Shown here: piece after piece, positions 1 through 9,014 of the stretch
Layout of the letters: each line of letters starts with the position of its first letter
Numbering within the stretch: the stretch's first letter is position 1
Source of the DNA: Acidobacteriota bacterium
GTDB lineage: Bacteria > Acidobacteriota > Thermoanaerobaculia > Thermoanaerobaculales > Thermoanaerobaculaceae
NCBI GenBank assembly: GCA_003133645.1
Contig: PKYI01000101.1
Coordinates: 48,430 to 112,429, forward strand
Direction: 5' to 3'
DNA length: 64,000 bases
Notes under the pieces: generated by a model
Told to the model about the DNA's origin: nothing
The model's input: only the letters and a program-made list of their open reading frames with translations
The model's database searches: none
Made by a program: the position numbers and the translations under genes

Positions 1-1
1 C

Positions 2-772
2 GAGACGGCGCAGTTGTTCCTCGAGGTCAACCTGGGGGGGACCGCGATCGGCACCGGGATCAACGCCGACCCGCACTACCCCGTGCTCGTGGTCGAGCAC
101 CTCCGGCGGATCACCGGCCTCGACGTGGTGCCTGCGGAGAACCTCGTCGAGGCGACGCCAGACACCGGCGCGTTCGTCATGTTCTCCGGCGTGCTCAAGC
201 GCACGGCGGTCAAGCTCTCCAAGCTGTGCAACGACTTGCGGCTGCTCTCCTCCGGCCCGCGCTGCGGGCTCGCGGAGATCAACCTGCCAGCGATGCAGCC
301 CGGCTCCTCGATCATGCCGGGCAAGGTGAACCCGGTCATTCCGGAAGTCGTCAATCAGGTCGCGTTCCAGGTGATCGGCAACGACCTGACGATCACCCTG
401 GCCGCCGAGGCCGGTCAGCTCCAGCTCAACGTCATGGAGCCGATCATCGCCTTCAGCCTCTTCCAGTCGCTGCAGATGCTCACCGCCGCCGTGAACACCC
501 TGACGACCCGCTGCATCCGCGGCATCACCGCCAACGCGGGGCGCTGCCGCGAGCTGGTGGAGCGCTCGATCGGGATCGTGACGGCGGTAGTGCCGGCGCT
601 GGGGTACGAGCGGGCCAGCGAGATCGCCAAGGAAGCCCTCGAAACCGGCAAGTCGGTCCGCGAGATCATCCTGGCCGCCGGTCTGCTCTCGGGCGCCGAG
701 CTGGACGAGCTGCTCTCTCCCGAGGCGATGACCCGGCCGCGCCCGCTCGCGCCACGCGGCCCGGTGGCGTAA
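2..772 (+). CDS. aspA: Aspartate ammonia-lyase / class II fumarase family, C-terminal part (5' truncated by window edge)
   Basis: [28 protein letters not shown] signature of the fumarase/aspartase superfamily; reading frame open from the window start. Confidence 0.85.
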   Translation, partial: ETAQLFLEVNLGGTAIGTGINADPHYPVLVVEHLRRITGLDVVPAENLVEATPDTGAFVMFSGVLKRTAVKLSKLCNDLRLLSSGPRCGLAEINLPAMQPGSSIMPGKVNPVIPEVVNQVAFQVIGNDLTITLAAEAGQLQLNVMEPIIAFSLFQSLQMLTAAVNTLTTRCIRGITANAGRCRELVERSIGIVTAVVPALGYERASEIAKEALETGKSVREIILAAGLLSGAELDELLSPEAMTRPRPLAPRGPVA

Positions 773-800
773 CAGCCGCGCGTTCGCCGGGGCGCCGCCC

Positions 801-2600
801 TTATGCCGGCGGCGCCAGGAGCGCGAGTTCGTCCCCGGTCGGCTGGAAGACCGCCGCCCCGACGCAGCCGGGACCGACGTGAGTGCCGACGACCGGCCCG
901 ATCTCGCTCTCCAACAACTCGGCGATCTCGAACGCGCCGTGCAGCAGGCCGCGCAGCCTTGCCGCCCACTCCGGCGCGGCCGCGTGCGCGATCCCCACGA
1001 CCACCGGCCGGCCGGCCTCGACGCGCTCCTTGAGCAGGGCGACCAGGCGCGCCTGGGCGTTGGCGCCGCCCCGTACCCGGTCCACCGGCACGACCTCGCC
1101 GTTCACCACGCCGAGGATCGGTTTGATGCCCAGGAGCCCCCCGAACCACGCCTGCGCCTGACCGATCCTGCCGCCGCGTGCGAGGTACTCAAGCGTGTCC
1201 ACGACGAAGAGCAAATGGATGCGGGGCCGCATCGCCTCGACCCGCGCGCGGATCTCGGAGGCATCGAGACGCCGCAGCGCCAACCGGGCGGCGATCACAG
1301 CCAGCAGGCCGAGGCCGGTGCTGACCTGGAGGCTGTCGACGACCTCCATGGCCGGCGCGCCGTCCCCGCGCAGCGTGCGGAAGTCGTCGCTTCCCTCCTT
1401 GACCGCGGCGCGAGCGTGGGTCACCGTCTTGGACATCTTCTCCGAGATGTGCACGGAGACGACGTCGCTGCGGCCGACGACCTGCCGATAGGTGGCGAGG
1501 AACTCGCCCTTGGTGGGGGGGCTGGTCTGCGGGTGCCCGCGCTTGTGGTCCTGCAACAGCTCGTAGAACGCCGCCGGCCGCAGGTCGATGCCGTCCTTGT
1601 AGATCTCCTTCCCGAAGAGCACGGAGAGCGGCACGACGTGGATTCGATTCCTCTCCGCCACCTCGGGCGGCAGGTCCGCCGTCGAGTCGGTGACGACCCG
1701 CACCTTGACCTCTGGCTCGTCCAACGCCACCACGCCGAGCTCGCGGAGGTTCGCGATCTCGCCCAGCACCACGCCGTCGAGCTCGGGGGTCCGATCGACG
1801 AAATCCCGGATGGTGCCGCCGCCGTGAGCCCCTGCCAGCACCCCCTGCTGGCCCGCGGTGAACTGCGTGGCGAAGAACGCCGGGCCGATCACCAGGCGCA
1901 GCCGGCTCGCCAGGTCGGGGAGGCGACCGCACGCCTCGGCAAAGCGGGTCTGGTCTTCCATCGCGAGCGCCATCAGGCTCAACATGTCCTCCGCGATCTC
2001 CCGCGGCACGGCGGCCGGCCCGACCAGCACGCGGAAACTGCCGAACGTGGTGCGCGCCAGCCTCGCGAACGCCTTGGCGCCGCGCACGGCGCCGGCACGG
2101 GCGGCCACGGCCTCGCCTTCCTCGAGCGCCACCTCGCCGTCGGCGAGGAGCACGCGGCCGCTCACGACGAGGCGCCGCAGGTTCGGCAACAACTCGAGCA
2201 ACGGCAGCGCCAGCAGGTTCCCCTCGAGAGCCTCCAGCCGGGCGTCGGCCGGGATCCCCAGCTCCCGCCCGAGCAAGGCGGTGCGGACCTTGCGGACGAT
2301 CGCGTCGGGGGCAAGACCGGCTGCGGCCACGACCGGTCCGGGACCCGCGGCTGGGGCCTCCTCCCGGTCGTCGAGCAGGATGCGCAGCGGGCCGGCCTCG
2401 CCCGCGACCGCCGCCATCACGGGACCGGCGAGGGCCGCCTCGATCACGACCGCATCCGGGCTCAATCCCTCCGCGAACCGCTTCCCCTCGTCGCCGTCCG
2501 CGGCCGTGACGACCTCGTAGGCGTACGACGCCAGCCCGCGGGCGAGCTCTTTGCGCCGGATCTCCTGCCGATCCACTACAAGGACGGTCAATCGTGCCAT
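801..2600 (-). CDS. Receiver-like domain + DUF4388-like region + DegV family fatty-acid-binding protein fusion
   Basis: Start MARLTVLVVDR preceded by GGGGGAGA; N-terminus is CheY-like, middle is DUF4388-like, C-terminus has DegV motifs VRVVTDSTADLPPE, TSPPTKGEF, EYLARGGRIG. Confidence 0.85.
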   Translation of the reverse strand: MARLTVLVVDRQEIRRKELARGLASYAYEVVTAADGDEGKRFAEGLSPDAVVIEAALAGPVMAAVAGEAGPLRILLDDREEAPAAGPGPVVAAAGLAPDAIVRKVRTALLGRELGIPADARLEALEGNLLALPLLELLPNLRRLVVSGRVLLADGEVALEEGEAVAARAGAVRGAKAFARLARTTFGSFRVLVGPAAVPREIAEDMLSLMALAMEDQTRFAEACGRLPDLASRLRLVIGPAFFATQFTAGQQGVLAGAHGGGTIRDFVDRTPELDGVVLGEIANLRELGVVALDEPEVKVRVVTDSTADLPPEVAERNRIHVVPLSVLFGKEIYKDGIDLRPAAFYELLQDHKRGHPQTSPPTKGEFLATYRQVVGRSDVVSVHISEKMSKTVTHARAAVKEGSDDFRTLRGDGAPAMEVVDSLQVSTGLGLLAVIAARLALRRLDASEIRARVEAMRPRIHLLFVVDTLEYLARGGRIGQAQAWFGGLLGIKPILGVVNGEVVPVDRVRGGANAQARLVALLKERVEAGRPVVVGIAHAAAPEWAARLRGLLHGAFEIAELLESEIGPVVGTHVGPGCVGAAVFQPTGDELALLAPPA

Positions 2601-2682
2601 TGTCTCCCCCGCGGATCGGACGTCCGGCGGCTGCGAATCGAGCGGAATCTGCGGGCCGCGTTCTACCTTGTAGTATACCGCC

Positions 2683-3414
2683 ATGAGCAAACGCATCCTG
2701 ACGCTCTTTGCCCACCCCGACGACGCGGAAACGATGGCCGGCGGCACCCTCCTCAAGTGGGCGGCCGAGGGCCACGCCATCACCCTGTGCCTGATCACGG
2801 ACGGCGACAAGGGCACGGCCGATCCGAACGACAGCCGCGACGCGGTAATCGCGCGCCGGCGAGCCGAGCAGACCAAAGCCGCGGCCCGTCTCGGCGCGGA
2901 GGTGATCACTCTCGGGTACGAGGACGGCATGCTGCAGCCCACCCTCGACCTGCGCCGCGACCTCGTGCGCGTGATGCGGCGGGTCCGGCCCGACATCGTG
3001 GTCGCCAACGACCCGACCGTCTGGTTCCGTCACGGGACCTACATCAACCACCCGGACCACCGGGCCGCCGGCCACGCCGCGGTGGAGGCGCTCTACCCGG
3101 CGGTCAAGAAGGCGAGCATCTTCCCCGAGCTGATCGCCGAGGGCCTGCAGCCGCACGTGGTCCAGGAAGTCTGGCTCGGTCCCACCGGAGAAGCCAACGC
3201 CTGGGTGGACATCGCCGGCGTCTTCGACCGCAAGATCGAGATGATCTGCGACCACGCCTCCCAGTTTTCGCCGGGGCCGACCCGCGTCGCGTTCGAGCGA
3301 ATCGCGCGCGCGGCCGGTCAGGAACGCGGCCTCGCCCTGGCCGAGTCGTTCCGCACCTTGCGACTGGCCGCGAACACCGTCCAGTCCCTGGCTGGCGGGC
3401 CCGCGCCCTCGTAG
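2683..3414 (+). CDS. PIG-L/LmbE family deacetylase
   Basis: LTLFAHPDDAETMAGGTLLKWAAEGH and NHPDHRAAGHAAVEALY motifs. Confidence 0.88.
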   Translation: MSKRILTLFAHPDDAETMAGGTLLKWAAEGHAITLCLITDGDKGTADPNDSRDAVIARRRAEQTKAAARLGAEVITLGYEDGMLQPTLDLRRDLVRVMRRVRPDIVVANDPTVWFRHGTYINHPDHRAAGHAAVEALYPAVKKASIFPELIAEGLQPHVVQEVWLGPTGEANAWVDIAGVFDRKIEMICDHASQFSPGPTRVAFERIARAAGQERGLALAESFRTLRLAANTVQSLAGGPAPS

Positions 3415-3435
3415 CAGCCGCCGGCGCCGGCTACG
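3410..3435. terminator. Possible bidirectional hairpin between convergent genes
   Basis: CGTAGC...GCTACG arms enclosing the palindrome CCGGCGCCGG; both flanking stop codons lie in the arms; no clear U-tract. Confidence 0.35.
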
Positions 3436-4222
3436 TCGGTCCGCCCCCGAGCGGCGCCAGGCGGACGCCGGCCGCGAGCAACGCGGCGCGCACCGCCACT
3501 GCCACGGCAACGGCGCCGGGGGAGTCGCCGTGGACGCAGATCGTCCGGGCGGCAAGCGCGATCTCGGGGCCACCGAGCGCGGCCACCAACCCCTCGACCG
3601 CGATGCGCACCGCCTGCGCCGCCGCGACCGCAGGGTCGGCGTGCAGCGCCCCGGGCAGCGCGCGGGGGCGCAGCGTGCCGTCCGCCTCGTACGCCCGGTC
3701 TGCGAAGCCTTCGCCGACGGCCTCGAACCCCTGCTCGCGGTACACCTCAAGGCAGCGCGACCCGGCGAGGCCTACCAGCGCGACGGCGTCGCTCCAACGC
3801 GCGACGCCGCGCGCGATCGCGGCGGCAACGGCGTCATTCCTCGCGGCGTCGTTGTACAGCGCGCCGTGCGGCTTCACGTGGCGCAGCTCGACCCCGGCCC
3901 GGCCCGCGGCCGCGGCCAGCGCCCGCACTTGCTCGAAGACGGTTTCCTCGATCGCACCGGGGTCCATCCCCGCCGAGCGGCGCCCGAACGAGGCGCGGTC
4001 CGGGTACCCGGGGTGGGCGCCCGCCGCCACGCCGAGTCGTCCCGCCAGTGCGAGCACGCGAGCCATCGTGCGCTCGTCGCCGGCGTGTCCGCCGCACGCG
4101 ATGTTGGCCGAACTGACGAGCCGGAGCAGCGCCTCCTCCCGTCCGTCATCCAGGGCCTCGGGGAGCTCACCGACATCCGCGTTGAGGTCGATCGTCCCGC
4201 CCCGAATCGGTGCTCCACTCAC
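3431..4222 (-). CDS. pxpA: 5-oxoprolinase subunit A (LamB/YcsF family)
   Basis: IDLNADVGE, ANIACGGHAGD, HPGYPDRASFGRR, VKPHGALYND motifs; GTG start overlaps the upstream MFS gene by 4 nt. Confidence 0.9.
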   Translation of the reverse strand: MSGAPIRGGTIDLNADVGELPEALDDGREEALLRLVSSANIACGGHAGDERTMARVLALAGRLGVAAGAHPGYPDRASFGRRSAGMDPGAIEETVFEQVRALAAAAGRAGVELRHVKPHGALYNDAARNDAVAAAIARGVARWSDAVALVGLAGSRCLEVYREQGFEAVGEGFADRAYEADGTLRPRALPGALHADPAVAAAQAVRIAVEGLVAALGGPEIALAARTICVHGDSPGAVAVAVAVRAALLAAGVRLAPLGGGPT

Positions 4223-5445
4223 CGCAGCTCCTCCCCCCGGGTTTCCGGCAGGAGCAGGATCAGCCCCCCCGCCGCGACGAAGAACGCCGACGTCAGCGCC
4301 AGCGCGCTGCCGATCCCGTGCCGGTCGGCGAGCGCCCCGATGATGAAAGGCGCCAACGCGCTCGCCGCCCGGCCGAAGTTGTAGCAGAAACCTTGCGCCG
4401 TGGCGCGCACCGACGACGGGAACAGCTCGGCGAGCATCGCGCCGAACAGGGAGAAGTAACCGTGCCCGAAGAAACCGATTAGCGGTCCCAGCGCCATCAG
4501 CGCCGCCGGCTGCGCGGCCATTTGCCCGTACACGGGCACGAGCACCGCGGCGGCGAGGACGAACGTCAGGAAGACGGGCCGGCGGCCGAAGCGGTCCGCG
4601 AGCACGCCGAACAAAACGTACCCGAAAAAGGCCCCGATCTGCATCGGGACGATCCACCCCGTGGAGCGCACCACGCCCATCCCCGCGCCGCCACTCGTCA
4701 CCGGGCTCGCCAGGTACGCCGGGATCCAGGTGAACAGGCCCCAATACGCGAACAGCAGGCAGGACGTCAATGTCGTCGCCACCGCAACGTTGCGAACCAG
4801 CGGCGGCCGAAAGAGCGCCGTGAAGCCGAGTCGTGCGTCCCGCTCGGCGCGCCGCCAGATCTCCGGCTCCGGCACCGTCCGCCGCACCCACCAGGCCAGC
4901 AACGCCGGCGCCACGCCGATGGCGAACAGCACTCTCCAGCCGTGGCGGGGAAGGATCGCGGAAGCCAGCAGCGCGGCCAAGATGTAGCCGATCGCCCACC
5001 CCGACTGCATCAGCCCGATCGCCTTGCCGCGGTGCTCGGCGGGCCAGCTCTCGGAAACCAGGACCGACCCGGCGGCCCATTCCCCGCCGAGGCCGATGCC
5101 GACGAGCGACCGCCACAGGACGAGCTGGGCGAGCGAGTGCGAGGTTGCCGTGAGCGCGGTGAAGACGGAATAGATGAGGATCGACCAGACGAGCGACCGC
5201 GCGCGGCCGATGCGGTCCGCGAGGACCCCGAACGCGATCCCGCCGATCGCCGATGTGAGCAACGTCACCGACGCGAAACCGCCGGCCGCGGCGGCCGAGA
5301 GCGAGAACTCGGCGCGGATCGCGGTGAGGGCGAAGGCGTAGAACATCACGTCCATCGCGTCGAGCATCCACCCGAGCATGGCAGCCAGGAGCGTCCGCCA
5401 CTGCGAGGCGGAGACCGAGCCGAGCGTGGCCGGGGCGAGACGCAT
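4219..5445 (-). CDS. MFS transporter
   Basis: About 12 hydrophobic segments; GVLADRIGRARSL and FGVLADRFGRRPVF MFS loop motifs. Confidence 0.88.
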   Translation of the reverse strand: MRLAPATLGSVSASQWRTLLAAMLGWMLDAMDVMFYAFALTAIRAEFSLSAAAAGGFASVTLLTSAIGGIAFGVLADRIGRARSLVWSILIYSVFTALTATSHSLAQLVLWRSLVGIGLGGEWAAGSVLVSESWPAEHRGKAIGLMQSGWAIGYILAALLASAILPRHGWRVLFAIGVAPALLAWWVRRTVPEPEIWRRAERDARLGFTALFRPPLVRNVAVATTLTSCLLFAYWGLFTWIPAYLASPVTSGGAGMGVVRSTGWIVPMQIGAFFGYVLFGVLADRFGRRPVFLTFVLAAAVLVPVYGQMAAQPAALMALGPLIGFFGHGYFSLFGAMLAELFPSSVRATAQGFCYNFGRAASALAPFIIGALADRHGIGSALALTSAFFVAAGGLILLLPETRGEELR

Positions 5446-5450
5446 CCTCC

Positions 5451-7118
5451 TCACGCCTCCCCGATGAGCCCGCGCAGGGTCGCCGCGAGCTCGGCGTACG
5501 CCTCGTCGGCCTCGCCAAGGGAGACCTCGACGAACCGGACCTCGTCGCGCGCCCGCAGCTGGCCGATGCGGTGCAGGTCGGCGGCGATCACGCAGGCGAT
5601 CTGCGGGTAGCCGCCGGTCGTCTGGTGCTCGACGAACGAGACGATCGGCCGGCCGTCCCCCGGTACCTGGAGCGCCCCGAGCGACACGCCCTCGGTGACC
5701 ATCGCCCCCGGCCGGTCGGCCGCGAGCGGCGCCCCGTCGAGACGCAGCCCCATCCGGCTGCTGCTCTCGCTGACGACGTACGGCGACGCGAACAGCGCCG
5801 TCCTCGCCCGCGACGTGAAGCGCTCCCACTGCGGCCCGCGCGTGGCGCGCAACGTGTCGCGCCGCAGCAGGCGCGCCGCCACTTCGGGCGGGAAGCGCCG
5901 GTCGACCGGCCCCGCGTTCCCGGCCACGCCGACGGCCAGGACGTCCCCCGCCCGCAGGGGACGCCCCTCGATCCCCCCGATGCCGGACGTCAGGTGGGTC
6001 GAGGCGCTCCCCAGGACGGGCGGCGCCGCGACTCCGCCGCGCACGCACACGGTGCAGCGCGCCCCCGACCTCGTCGCGCGGCACGCCAAGGTCTGGCCGG
6101 GCCTCACCTCCAGGGCGGTCCAGAGAGGGACGCGGGCGTCGTCGATCGCAGGCTCGAAGTCGGAACCGGTCACCGCGACGACGCAGGCGTCCGCGAACGC
6201 CAGAGCGGCGCCGGTCAGCGTCATCTCGATCGCGGCCGCTCCCTTGGGGTTGCTGACCAGCCAGTTGCCTATCCGCAGCGAGACGGGGTCCGCGGCGCCC
6301 GACGCCGAAACCCCGATATGGGCGTACCCAGGTCGTCCGAGGTCCTGCACCGTGCTCTGGAAACCCGGCGTGACGACGCGGATGGCGCCGACTCTGGCCG
6401 CCTGAGCCGGCGGCGCGAGGGGGGCCGAGTCCACCGCGAGAGCGCTCCCCTCCTCCGTCGCGACGAACCTGACCCGATCGCCCGCGGCCAGCAGCGCCGG
6501 CGGCGTCCGCCCCGGGTCGAACAGCGCGAGCGGCGTGCGCCCGATGAGCTGCCAACCCCCCGGCGAGGCGAGCGGATAGACGCCGGTCTGACTCCCACCG
6601 ATCGCGACGCTCCCCGCCGGGACGCGCGTGCGCGGCGTCGGCCGCCGCGCCGCGGCGATGCGCGGCGGCAGCCCGCCCAGGTACGGGAAGCCGGGCGAGA
6701 AGCCGAGGAAGTAGACGAGGTACTCGGCGCGGCTGTGCTCGCGCACCATCTCAGTCGGGGTGAGGCCGCACGCCGCCGCCACCTCCGCGAGGTCGGGGCC
6801 CCACTCGCCGCCGTAGCGCACCGGGACCTCGACCAGTGCAGGCTTGGGGAGCGCAACCACCCGCGCCTCCTCCACCCGGCGAACAACCTCGTCCCCGATC
6901 CGGCGGCGCTCCGATCCCGGCGGCTCGAGCGTCAGCAAAAGCGACGCGTACGCGGGGTGGAGGTTCGCCACGCCTGGGATCGGCGCCCGCAGCAGCAGAT
7001 GCAGGGCCGCCCGAACCCGGCGGTGCGCATCGAGAGAGATTTCGTCCGCGAAGGTGACCAGGATCGAGTGATCACTGGCAGGCCGGACGGCGGCGCGAGT
7101 CGGCAAGACGGTCTCCAT
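5451..7118 (-). CDS. pxpB-pxpC: 5-oxoprolinase subunits B and C fused in one polypeptide
   Basis: N-terminal KipI-like (LGFSPGFPYLGGLP) and C-terminal KipA-like biotin-dependent carboxylase domain (VVTPGFQSTVQDLGRPGYAHIGV). Confidence 0.88.
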   Translation of the reverse strand: METVLPTRAAVRPASDHSILVTFADEISLDAHRRVRAALHLLLRAPIPGVANLHPAYASLLLTLEPPGSERRRIGDEVVRRVEEARVVALPKPALVEVPVRYGGEWGPDLAEVAAACGLTPTEMVREHSRAEYLVYFLGFSPGFPYLGGLPPRIAAARRPTPRTRVPAGSVAIGGSQTGVYPLASPGGWQLIGRTPLALFDPGRTPPALLAAGDRVRFVATEEGSALAVDSAPLAPPAQAARVGAIRVVTPGFQSTVQDLGRPGYAHIGVSASGAADPVSLRIGNWLVSNPKGAAAIEMTLTGAALAFADACVVAVTGSDFEPAIDDARVPLWTALEVRPGQTLACRATRSGARCTVCVRGGVAAPPVLGSASTHLTSGIGGIEGRPLRAGDVLAVGVAGNAGPVDRRFPPEVAARLLRRDTLRATRGPQWERFTSRARTALFASPYVVSESSSRMGLRLDGAPLAADRPGAMVTEGVSLGALQVPGDGRPIVSFVEHQTTGGYPQIACVIAADLHRIGQLRARDEVRFVEVSLGEADEAYAELAATLRGLIGEA

Positions 7119-7235
7119 GGCGGTTCGAGTGGCTCCGCCAGGGTAGGCACGTCATCCGGCGCCGTCAACGCGACGGCCGTTGGGTGCTTGAGTTGCGGCG
7201 ACGCCGCCGTCAGGCCCCGGGAGCGGTGCCGGCGC

Positions 7236-8864
7236 TCACTCCTCGCCGAGGAACGGGTAGGCGAAGTGCGCCGGGGGCACGAACGTCTCCTTGATCGCCC
7301 GCGGGCTCGTCCAGCGGATCAGGTTCCACAGCGACCCGGCCTTGTCGTTGGTGCCAGAAGCCCGCGCCCCGCCGAACGGCTGCTGGCCGACCACCGCCCC
7401 GGTGGGCTTGTCGTTGACGTAGAAGTTCCCCGCCGCGTCCCGCAGCCGCTCGGTCATCGCCAGGATCGCCTGACGGTCGGCCGCGAACACCGCGCCGGTG
7501 AGCCCGTACGGCGAGCCGGTGTCGCACAGCTCGAGCGCCTTCTCGAGCTCGGCGTCGGGGTAGACGAAGATCGTCAGCACGGGCCCGAAGATCTCTTCCT
7601 GCATGAGCTTGAACGTCGGGTTGCCGGTCAGCACCACGGTGGGCTGGATGAAGTAGCCGGTGCGGTCGTCGCAGCCGCCGCCGGCGATGATCTCGGCTTC
7701 CGGCGAGCCCTTGGCGAAATCGATGTAGGCCTTGATGTTGTCGTAGGCGGGCTTGTCGATCACGGCGCCCATGAAGTTGGTGAAATCCTCGGGGTCGCCG
7801 ACCTTGACCTCGGCGAGTTGGGCCAATAGGCCGGCCTTGACCTTCGGCCACAGCGACGCGGGGACATAGGCGCGCGACGCCGCCGAGCACTTCTGCCCCT
7901 GAAACTCGAACGCGCCCCGCACCAGCGCGGTCACCAGCGAGTCGACGTCCGCCGAGGCGTGCGCGAACACGAAGTCCTTGCCCCCGGTCTCCCCGACGAT
8001 CCTCGGGTACGAGCGGTAGCTCGCGATGGTGTTGCCGATCGTCTTCCACATCTGCTGGAACACCGCCGTGGAGCCGGTGAAGTGGATTCCAGCCAACTCC
8101 GGGCTGGCGAGGACCGGGTTGCCCACCTCCCCGCCCGACCCGACCACCATGTTGACGACGCCCGCCGGCATCCCCGCCGCGATCAGCACCTTCATGACGT
8201 GGTACGCGGAGTAGACCGCGCTCGACGCCGGCTTCCACAGCACGGTGTTCCCCATCAGCGCCGGCGAGGTCGGGAGGTTGCCGGCGATCGAGGTGAAGTT
8301 GAACGGCGTCACCGCGAAGACGAACCCCTCGAGTGGGCGGTACTCGACCCGGTTCCACACCCCGGCGGAGGACGCCGGCTGCTCCTCGTAGATGCGCTGC
8401 GCGAAGAACGGGTTGAATCGCCAGAAGTCGATCAGCTCGCACGCCGAGTCGATCTCGGCCTGGAACACGGTCTTCGACTGCCCGAGCATGGTGGCGGCGT
8501 TGACCTCGTCGCGGAACGGCCCCGCGAGCATCTCGGCGGCGCGAAGCAGGACCGCGGCGCGCTCGGCGAACGGCACCCGCGACCACGTCGCGTGGGCGGC
8601 GCGCGCCGCCGCGATCGCCCGCTCGACCTCGGCCTCGCCCGCCTTGTGGTAGGTCGCGAGCACGTGGCCGTGGTCGTGCGGGACGACGCACGTCCCGAGC
8701 TTCCCGGTGCGCACCTCCTCGCCGCCGATAACCAGCGGGATCTCGATCTGCCGCCCGCGCATCGCAGCGAGCTTCGCCTTCAGCGATTTCTTCTCGGCAG
8801 AGCCCGGCCCGTAGCTCCGGATCGGCTCGTTGATCGGTTGAGGAACTCGGAAAATGCCGCTCAT
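7236..8864 (-). CDS. pruA: L-glutamate gamma-semialdehyde (1-pyrroline-5-carboxylate) dehydrogenase
   Basis: ALDH family; GETGGKDFVFAHASAD, RGAFEFQGQKCSAASRAY; SD GGGAGG upstream. Confidence 0.9.
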   Translation of the reverse strand: MSGIFRVPQPINEPIRSYGPGSAEKKSLKAKLAAMRGRQIEIPLVIGGEEVRTGKLGTCVVPHDHGHVLATYHKAGEAEVERAIAAARAAHATWSRVPFAERAAVLLRAAEMLAGPFRDEVNAATMLGQSKTVFQAEIDSACELIDFWRFNPFFAQRIYEEQPASSAGVWNRVEYRPLEGFVFAVTPFNFTSIAGNLPTSPALMGNTVLWKPASSAVYSAYHVMKVLIAAGMPAGVVNMVVGSGGEVGNPVLASPELAGIHFTGSTAVFQQMWKTIGNTIASYRSYPRIVGETGGKDFVFAHASADVDSLVTALVRGAFEFQGQKCSAASRAYVPASLWPKVKAGLLAQLAEVKVGDPEDFTNFMGAVIDKPAYDNIKAYIDFAKGSPEAEIIAGGGCDDRTGYFIQPTVVLTGNPTFKLMQEEIFGPVLTIFVYPDAELEKALELCDTGSPYGLTGAVFAADRQAILAMTERLRDAAGNFYVNDKPTGAVVGQQPFGGARASGTNDKAGSLWNLIRWTSPRAIKETFVPPAHFAYPFLGEE

Positions 8865-8958
8865 CGCTTGCCTCCCGCCCGGACAGCGCCGGGCCGTCTT
8901 GTGAAGCGCCGGCGCAAAGTCCGGCAGCCAGAGAATACGGGGCTGCCGTTCCCCGGTC

Positions 8959-8980
8959 AACCGCCGCCGTCCCGGCGGTT
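8959..8980. promoter_or_regulatory. Dyad in the divergent pruA / glycosyltransferase intergenic region
   Basis: AACCGCC-N8-GGCGGTT inverted repeat. Confidence 0.25.
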
Positions 8981-9014
8981 TGGGGCCGGTCGCGCTTGCA
9001 CGTATGATTCGTGC

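Noticed and set aside
1189-3750. 853-aa minus-strand ORF overlapping DegV-fusion and PIG-L
   Set aside because: Frame-shifted shadow of the real genes; Arg/Gly-rich.
879-4343. 1154-aa plus-strand ORF opposite the DegV-fusion, through PIG-L and pxpA
   Set aside because: Low-complexity Arg/Pro/Ala/His-rich translation antisense or out of frame to genes with clear domains; typical GC-rich shadow ORF.
7210-8691. 493-aa minus-strand alternative ORF over pruA
   Set aside because: Different frame from the clearly conserved aldehyde dehydrogenase; Arg/Gly-rich translation.
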